A stretch of DNA of 19,291 bases, from positions 1 to 19,291 of the forward strand of contig DATLBY010000166.1 of the NCBI GenBank assembly GCA_035526665.1, in the 5' to 3' direction. The translations under genes were made by a program, and so were the position numbers. Position 1 is the stretch's first letter, and each line of letters begins with the position of its first letter. Below the pieces are notes generated by a model. The model was not told the origin of the DNA. It saw nothing but the letters and a program-made list of their open reading frames with translations, and did not search any database. Shown piece after piece: positions 14,682 through 19,291 of the stretch. This DNA comes from DATLBY01 sp035526665 (GTDB lineage Bacteria > Acidobacteriota > Terriglobia > Bryobacterales > Bryobacteraceae).

Positions 14682-16109
14682 TCAGCTCTTATCCTCTTTC
14701 AGCTCCTTCTTGGCGCTGGCTTTGGCGCGCTTGCCGGTTTTTGCGCCCGTCTCTTTCTTATGCGCGGGCGGAGCCGACGAGGTCTCCTGCCCGGTCTTCG
14801 GATCGATCGGCACCAGGAACTCCATCGGCATCACCGGCAGCGGCTTGGGATCCCCCGGCATCAGCGGCTTGGTGATTTCCGGCGTGACCATCACGATCAG
14901 TTCGGTTCGCTGCTTATTTTTCTCCCGGGAGGTAAACAAGGCGCCCAGCAGCGGGATACTGGAAAGCCCCGGAATCTTGGAAAACGTCTCGTTCGCGCGA
15001 TCGTCGATCAGGCCGCCAATCACAAAGCTCTGGCCCTCGCCCAGTTCTATGTTGGTCTCCATCCGGCGGGTAGCCAGCGCCGGGATCACGAAACCGGAGA
15101 TGCGGACGGCATTGGCGAGATCGATGGTGGAGACTTCAGGCTTTACGTACATCTTGATGGTGCCGTTTTCCGTAATCGAGGGGTTGAACGTCAGCCGGAT
15201 TCCGAATTCCCGAAACTGAATGGTGACGGCTCCGGCATTGCCGGCGCCCTGCAGGACCGGCACCGGAAATTCGCCGCCCACCAGGAAGCTGGCCTCCCTT
15301 CCATTGGTGGTCACCAGGTTCGGCTCGGCCAGGATCTGCAGTGTACCGTTCTGCTTCAGCGCGCGAATAAATGCCGCCAAATTGAGATCGGGACGGAAGG
15401 CAAACACGTTCAAGGCATCGGAGATCGTCATGCTGGAGCTGCTCCCCCCGCCCACGGTGGCAACCGACGGCGCGGAAAACTGCCCGGTGGTGGTGCGCCC
15501 GATCGTGTTACCCGCGCCGGTCGAGGCCAGGTTCACGCCGAAAGCGGTCGAAACGGTCCGGTCCAGCTCGGCAAACTTCACGCGCAGCAGGATCTGGCGC
15601 TCGGCCGGCGCGGCGTTAATGCGCACATTATTCACGATGCTGCGGCCGAAGGGTGTGACCAGCGCGACCACCCGGTCGGCCACCTCTTTGCTCGACGCGC
15701 GGCCCGTGACCGCCAGCGAGTCCCGGGTGGACTGGATCTGAATCTCCTCGTTCGGGAAAGTATCCTTGATCAGTTTCCGCAAAGGCTCCAGGTTCTGCTC
15801 CACCGTAATGCTGTACATGTTGCGCTGCCCCGCCTTGGACCAGACCACCACGGTGGCCGAGCCGTTGGATTTGGCATGCAACAGAACTTCCCGCGTGCTC
15901 ACGGCGATCGCGTCGACAATCGTCGGATCGCTGGTCGAGATTTGGCGGATATCGGCCGGGTAGTCGAGCGAAATGCTCTTCCCCACCGTCAGCTTCAGCT
16001 CCTCGACCTGCTGCGCCAAAGCGGCGCCGGCCAACACAACGGCTGCCAGGGCGGGATGGAAGCGGCGGCGGAACATTTTGAAATAGATCTTGCTATCAGG
16101 CTGAATCAT
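14682..16109 (-). CDS. cpaC: Tad pilus outer-membrane secretin CpaC/RcpA
   Basis: This is the secretin that forms the outer-membrane ring through which the Tad fibre passes. Its 475 residues start with a signal peptide (core ALAAVVLAGAALA, cleavage before QQVEEL at about 33). Next come the pilus-formation N-terminal domain (about 37-105, LTVGKSISLDYPADIRQIS), a BON-like segment (about 108-168, IQIQSTRDSLAVTGRASS), and the secretin core (about 172-420). The core includes ILAEPNLVTTNGREASFLVGGE and the closing block IPLLGALFTSREKNKQRTELIVMVTPEI. A 50-residue Lys/Ala/Pro-rich tail ends the protein. The ATG at 16109 is favoured by AGGA 6 nt upstream. cpaB lies 13 nt upstream. Confidence 0.95.
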   Translation of the reverse strand: MIQPDSKIYFKMFRRRFHPALAAVVLAGAALAQQVEELKLTVGKSISLDYPADIRQISTSDPTIVDAIAVSTREVLLHAKSNGSATVVVWSKAGQRNMYSITVEQNLEPLRKLIKDTFPNEEIQIQSTRDSLAVTGRASSKEVADRVVALVTPFGRSIVNNVRINAAPAERQILLRVKFAELDRTVSTAFGVNLASTGAGNTIGRTTTGQFSAPSVATVGGGSSSSMTISDALNVFAFRPDLNLAAFIRALKQNGTLQILAEPNLVTTNGREASFLVGGEFPVPVLQGAGNAGAVTIQFREFGIRLTFNPSITENGTIKMYVKPEVSTIDLANAVRISGFVIPALATRRMETNIELGEGQSFVIGGLIDDRANETFSKIPGLSSIPLLGALFTSREKNKQRTELIVMVTPEITKPLMPGDPKPLPVMPMEFLVPIDPKTGQETSSAPPAHKKETGAKTGKRAKASAKKELKEDKS

Positions 16110-16122
16110 CGGTTTTCCTGTG

Positions 16123-17004
16123 TTAGTTCGACTTGCTTACCTGTTCCACGGTTCTTGCCGTGCCACGGATGACCACCACTTCGGACGGGGGCGCCGGGAG
16201 GGGAGGAGGCGGCGGGGTGGCGGCTGCCACGGCAACTACCGGGCGCGCCGGGCGCGGCCTGGGTGCATCGTCGCTTCTGGGTTTGCTGCGCGGGCGCGTG
16301 CCATAGAGCGCCGCAATCTCGCTGCCCGGTGTCTTCTCAATCGTCTGATCGCTGCCGTTCCGCAGCACTAGCTGAATCCGGCCCTCGTTGCCCGCCAGCG
16401 TAAGCAGTTCGGCCTGTTCCGGCGTCGCCAGCAGAGTGACGGTGGGCGTCTGGATGGCCTGCCCGCGCGAATCGGACTGAATCGTCTGGCCGGCCGAAAG
16501 TACCAACATATTCTGCAGCGGCGTTGCCGTCATGGACCCCTCCGTTCCCGTCGGGTGGCCGGTCACCAGCACGTCCACACGCAATCCGGGAAGGACAAAG
16601 CCGGCCACTCCCGCCACGTCCGAGACGCGCACCGAAACCGCGCGCATGCCGACCGGAATGATGGGCGCGAGACCGGCGCCGCTGCCGCGTGCAGCCAGGC
16701 GGCCTTCCTGCACCGGCTCGTCCGCCAGAATATTGCTCACCACGGGACGGTCAATCACCTCTTCCACTTTTGAGAAAGCGCCCTTGGGAAATTGATCCGA
16801 GGACACTTTGGCGATCCGGACATCGGCGGGCTTTACCGTCACGCCCACAGGCAGGCCCTTGGCGGCGACTACCACGTCCCTTTGGCTGGTAGCCTCCACG
16901 CTCCTGGGCGACCCCGATCCCGAGGTCAGCTTGTAGAAGACGGTGGAAACCACCAGCGCAAATATCAGGCTCACGCCCAGGACTGTTAGAAATCGGCGAT
17001 CCAT
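16123..17004 (-). CDS. cpaB: Tad pilus assembly protein CpaB/RcpC
   Basis: CpaB is a membrane-anchored periplasmic protein needed for Tad pilus assembly alongside the secretin. Its 293 residues have an N-terminal anchor (about 6-25), an SAF domain (about 42-105, VVVAAKGLPVGVTVKPADV), and the RcpC core (about 112-235) with the diagnostic GMRAVSVRVSDVAGVAGFV and LPGLRVDVLVTG. The last 60 residues are rich in Pro, Arg and Ala (a PPPPPLPAPP run near 265), likely an extended linker that may touch peptidoglycan or the secretin. A GGGGAG ribosome-binding site is visible about 10 nt upstream of the ATG. It is the first Tad gene here; 196 nt separate it from the GT-C-like gene. Confidence 0.94.
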   Translation of the reverse strand: MDRRFLTVLGVSLIFALVVSTVFYKLTSGSGSPRSVEATSQRDVVVAAKGLPVGVTVKPADVRIAKVSSDQFPKGAFSKVEEVIDRPVVSNILADEPVQEGRLAARGSGAGLAPIIPVGMRAVSVRVSDVAGVAGFVLPGLRVDVLVTGHPTGTEGSMTATPLQNMLVLSAGQTIQSDSRGQAIQTPTVTLLATPEQAELLTLAGNEGRIQLVLRNGSDQTIEKTPGSEIAALYGTRPRSKPRSDDAPRPRPARPVVAVAAATPPPPPLPAPPSEVVVIRGTARTVEQVSKSN

Positions 17005-17071
17005 TTAGCTCACTCTCCCCAAATTCATGAGAAACTCCAACCCGCGGCTGTGGTCCTGGTTTTCGCGGCTG

Positions 17072-17170
17072 TCAGCCACAATGCATCTCCTGCAGCAACT
17101 CGCGCGGATGTACCAGATACTTCACCCGTTTGGCTCTGTTAGTACTTTCGGCCGTCCGGGTTTGTTCCAT
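17072..17170 (-). CDS. Possible 32-residue basic peptide in the gap before cpaB
   Basis: In the 196 nt between the GT-C-like gene and cpaB the minus strand holds an ATG (17170) with 32 codons and a TGA at 17074-17072. The peptide is basic and soluble, with RAKRVKYLVHPRELLQEM in its second half, and has no membrane helix. Upstream is only a weak AGG, 4 nt from the ATG. It could be a small gene, a leader peptide for the Tad operon, or chance. I saw no good promoter or intrinsic terminator in the gap. Confidence 0.3.
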   Translation of the reverse strand: MEQTRTAESTNRAKRVKYLVHPRELLQEMHCG

Positions 17171-17200
17171 TAGCCTAGGTAGGGCTTTTTTTGGGAAGCC

Positions 17201-18766
17201 TCAGAAACGGCTTTTGCGTTCCAGCAGAAGCTGTTTGCCGGTGTCACTCAGCAGCCGCCATTCCGCGCTTTGCTGCAACAGCGTGGCCAGCGGCCATTCG
17301 CTGGGGGCGATCACCAGATCAATCCGATACTTGTCCAAAATAGACTTCCAGCGATACTCACCCTGCACCGCCGCCAGGTACTCGCGCCCGAGCGACGGAC
17401 CGTAGAAGTCGCTGCGTCCATCCACAAACACCCGCTGCCGGGGGTAGAACCGGTAAATGAGATAGTCGGCCCACTGGTCCGTGGTGAACACTCGCGAGGA
17501 CTGGATCAGCGCGGCATGGCGATCCACCAGGCCCACCGGAAACTTGGACTCCGGGAAGTCAGCCGGCCAGTTCAGCGGGGCCTTCACCACGACCAACGTC
17601 AGCACGAAGGCGGCCACCCAAAACGTGGTCCGGGAAAATCCGGCACGCAAATCGGAGGAGATCTGGTCCAGAATCGCCACCGCGGAGTTCCGGCGCGATG
17701 TCAGGCTCCAGACTGCCCACCATTCACTGATTTGCACGGCAATCAGCGGCGAAACTACCACGGCGTACAAAGGAACGTGGCGGACCGAGCCGAGCGACAT
17801 GTGAGCGAAATACAGGATCCACAGCGCGTGTACGAACCGGCGGCGCCACGCCAGAAAACCTGCGGTCACCAGCCCGGCGAACAGCAGAATCTCAAATTGC
17901 AGCATGCTCTCGGAACGAAAGCTGGGAGACTGGAATTCGACCACCACATCGCGGATAAAATCCGACCGGAGATACTCGGCGATGTGGACGTGCAACTGGT
18001 AACCGTATGGATTCACCAAGGAAGCCGCGCAGCAGGCCGCCAAAACTCCGCCATAGCGAAGCGGTTCGATCCAGCGCCTCACCCCGGACATCCATACCTC
18101 TGCCGCGGAGCCGGACACCAGCAGACCCAGGCAGGCGAATAGCGCCAGGAAGCCGCCGTGCAGATTGGTCCACAAAATAGTCAGGGGCGCCAGCAGCCAT
18201 ACGTGCCAGGACGGCTCGGCTCGATCCCGTTCGAGGATCCATAGAGCTGTGGCCAGCAAAAGCAGGGTGACCACATGGGGCCGCGCATGGAAGTGAATGC
18301 TCGCGGCTCCGATCGAGAGTAATGTGCACAGCAACGCTACAAAGGTGTTGGCGCCCCGCCACAGCATGTGCCGCAACAGCACACAGAAGCTGCCCGCGAT
18401 CATCAGACCCGCCAGCAGCACCACACCCTTCAGCCCAAATATTCGGAATAATCCGGCATAAACGATATCGGTCAGCCACTCCCACGCGAACCACGGCGCT
18501 CCAGCCTTGGAAAAAGAGAACAGGTCCGTTGTCGGCACGCGGTGGTGCGTCAAAATGTAATCGCCTACACGAATATGCCAGCCGGTATCTCCGTCGAGCA
18601 GCAGCTGCTTCCAGCCATCTCCCGCGATGAACAACCAAGCGGTCAGAGAGATAAAGAACAGATCGGAAAGCGAAGGAATGAAGACTTTGCCCAGCCGGCT
18701 TTTCAGCGCCGGATGCGTTGGCCGGCTCGAGGCTGCGGTTTCCGCGCTGGCGGCAGCCGCGCTCAC
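17201..18766 (-). CDS. Multi-pass membrane protein, GT-C glycosyltransferase-like
   Basis: The 521-residue protein has an Ala/Ser-rich cytoplasmic start and then about ten membrane helices up to residue ~415, followed by a soluble C-terminal part. After the first helix comes D-G-D-T-G-W-H-I (58-65), and then VPTTDLFSFSKAG and WFAWEWLTD (about 78-100). An acidic motif in the first outer loop is the usual place for catalytic or metal-binding residues of GT-C enzymes such as ArnT and PMT. SLVNPYGYQLH lies in the middle, and RVFVDGRSDFYG is in the C-terminal part. These patterns recur in uncharacterised membrane proteins of Acidobacteriota and related phyla. A lipid-linked sugar donor is likely if it is a transferase, but no substrate can be named. 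Its GTG start overlaps the stop of the regulator (GTGA), so the two are co-translated. Lying before the Tad operon, it could glycosylate surface or pilus proteins; that is inference. Confidence 0.75.
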   Translation of the reverse strand: MSAAAASAETAASSRPTHPALKSRLGKVFIPSLSDLFFISLTAWLFIAGDGWKQLLLDGDTGWHIRVGDYILTHHRVPTTDLFSFSKAGAPWFAWEWLTDIVYAGLFRIFGLKGVVLLAGLMIAGSFCVLLRHMLWRGANTFVALLCTLLSIGAASIHFHARPHVVTLLLLATALWILERDRAEPSWHVWLLAPLTILWTNLHGGFLALFACLGLLVSGSAAEVWMSGVRRWIEPLRYGGVLAACCAASLVNPYGYQLHVHIAEYLRSDFIRDVVVEFQSPSFRSESMLQFEILLFAGLVTAGFLAWRRRFVHALWILYFAHMSLGSVRHVPLYAVVVSPLIAVQISEWWAVWSLTSRRNSAVAILDQISSDLRAGFSRTTFWVAAFVLTLVVVKAPLNWPADFPESKFPVGLVDRHAALIQSSRVFTTDQWADYLIYRFYPRQRVFVDGRSDFYGPSLGREYLAAVQGEYRWKSILDKYRIDLVIAPSEWPLATLLQQSAEWRLLSDTGKQLLLERKSRF

Positions 18767-19291
18767 GATTGGAATACTTCGACCATATCTGATGAGGGCA
18801 GCTGATCGCCCTTGCCTAAAAGATCCTGAGATTGCAGCGCCAGTTGGAAACGGTCTTTCACTCCAGTCTTCTCAAAAATATGCATCAAGTGCACCTTGAC
18901 GGTACCGGCGGTGATGCTCAGCGCCGCCGCGATTTCTTTATTTTTCAGTCCCTTGGCCACCAGGGAGACGATCTCCCGCTCTCTAGGCGTGATCCTCGGA
19001 TTACCCTCCCGATGGAGCACTACTGTGCCGCCCGGGGTGCCAATGTCACCTCCCAGCCACACTTCCCCCCTCGCCACCGCTCGCAAACAGCGGAGAAGCG
19101 CATCGGCTGGCAGTGTCTTCTGCAAAACTCCTTTCACCCCGACCTGCAAGGCGCGCAGCCTGTCGGCGTCGGAAAAATCCATCATCCAGAGAATTACCGA
19201 TGTGCCCGGGAACTGCTCTCGGATCTGTAAGCTCAGAGGAAGAAGAGGTTTAGCAGGGTAGAAGTCACCCAGAAGAACGAGCCGCGGCGTC
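18763..19291 (-). CDS. LuxR/NarL-type response regulator (5' end cut by window edge)
   Basis: The minus-strand frame stays open from the stop at 18763 to the right edge, so the gene is longer than the ATG at 19185 would suggest; at least 175 residues are visible. The first part is the end of a receiver domain (PRLVLLGDFYPAKPL, then TSVILWM and GVLQKTLPADALLRCLRAV with the conserved Lys). After a linker comes a full LuxR-type helix-turn-helix (ITPREREIVSLVAKGLKNKE, then TVKVHLMHIFEKTGV). It should bind DNA as a dimer and control nearby genes. The receiver is odd: where VLLD carries the phosphorylated Asp, this protein reads VLLGD, so the Asp is one place late or missing. The Ser/Thr usual after the fourth strand is Trp. 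The stop overlaps the GTG start of the GT-C-like gene by 4 nt. Confidence 0.88.
   Translation of the reverse strand, partial: TPRLVLLGDFYPAKPLLPLSLQIREQFPGTSVILWMMDFSDADRLRALQVGVKGVLQKTLPADALLRCLRAVARGEVWLGGDIGTPGGTVVLHREGNPRITPREREIVSLVAKGLKNKEIAAALSITAGTVKVHLMHIFEKTGVKDRFQLALQSQDLLGKGDQLPSSDMVEVFQS

Noticed and set aside
17181..17200. Short stem GGCTT/AAGCC near the end of the GT-C-like gene as a terminator
   Set aside because: Only five base pairs, with the A/T run in the loop and not after the stem.
1..19291. CRISPR arrays, insertion sequences, attachment sites
   Set aside because: No repeated spacer-like units, transposase ORFs or terminal inverted repeats were seen; the window is almost fully occupied by the genes listed.

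Overview
The window is about 60% GC and almost fully coding. The strongest taxonomic clue is the C-terminal module of the protein at 6912-9884. It matches the TIGR03437 type, which is heavily expanded in Acidobacteriota of the Candidatus Solibacter/Bryobacter group. The Tad locus, the porin-cytochrome pair and the cell-wall genes fit that placement, but a species cannot be named from sequence reading alone.

Layout. (1) Positions 1-77 (minus) hold the first 25 codons of a secreted protein that runs off the left edge, with a very good promoter behind it. (2) Positions 385-2960 (plus) hold murQ, murA and a single-domain rhodanese, 5 and 12 nt apart. This set links recycling of MurNAc-6-phosphate with the first committed step of peptidoglycan synthesis. 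(3) Positions 2965-9884 (minus) hold five closely spaced genes. In transcription order they are a large secreted beta-propeller protein with the TIGR03437 module, a small 8-strand-like outer-membrane barrel, a decaheme c-type cytochrome of the DmsE/MtrA/PioA type, a 662-residue MtrB/PioB-like outer-membrane barrel, and a 101-residue three-helix membrane protein. The cytochrome and large barrel are 4 nt apart, and the barrel and small membrane protein overlap as TAATG. This looks like a porin-cytochrome conduit for moving electrons across the outer membrane, with accessory proteins of unknown role. (4) Positions 10051-17004 (minus) hold a Tad (Flp-type) pilus export operon: cpaB/rcpC, cpaC/rcpA secretin, cpaE/tadZ, cpaF/tadA ATPase, tadB and tadC. 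It is followed by a 31-codon single-helix membrane microprotein. No pilin, prepilin peptidase, TadD or TadE/F/G gene is in the window. (5) Positions 17201-19291 (minus) hold a multi-pass GT-C-like membrane protein. Its GTG start overlaps the stop of an upstream LuxR/NarL-type response regulator, which is cut by the right edge.

How they may work together. Regions 3-5 are all on the minus strand and read in the same direction, so the regulator, the membrane protein, the Tad apparatus and the electron-transfer set lie one after another. The Tad genes would build a surface fibre or secretion channel, and the porin-cytochrome genes would build an electron path through the outer membrane. Whether these two surface systems are linked in function is inference; the sequence shows only that they are neighbours. 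The least ordinary items are the five-gene porin-cytochrome operon, the 31-residue microprotein after tadC, and the receiver domain of the regulator, which seems to lack an aspartate at the usual position.
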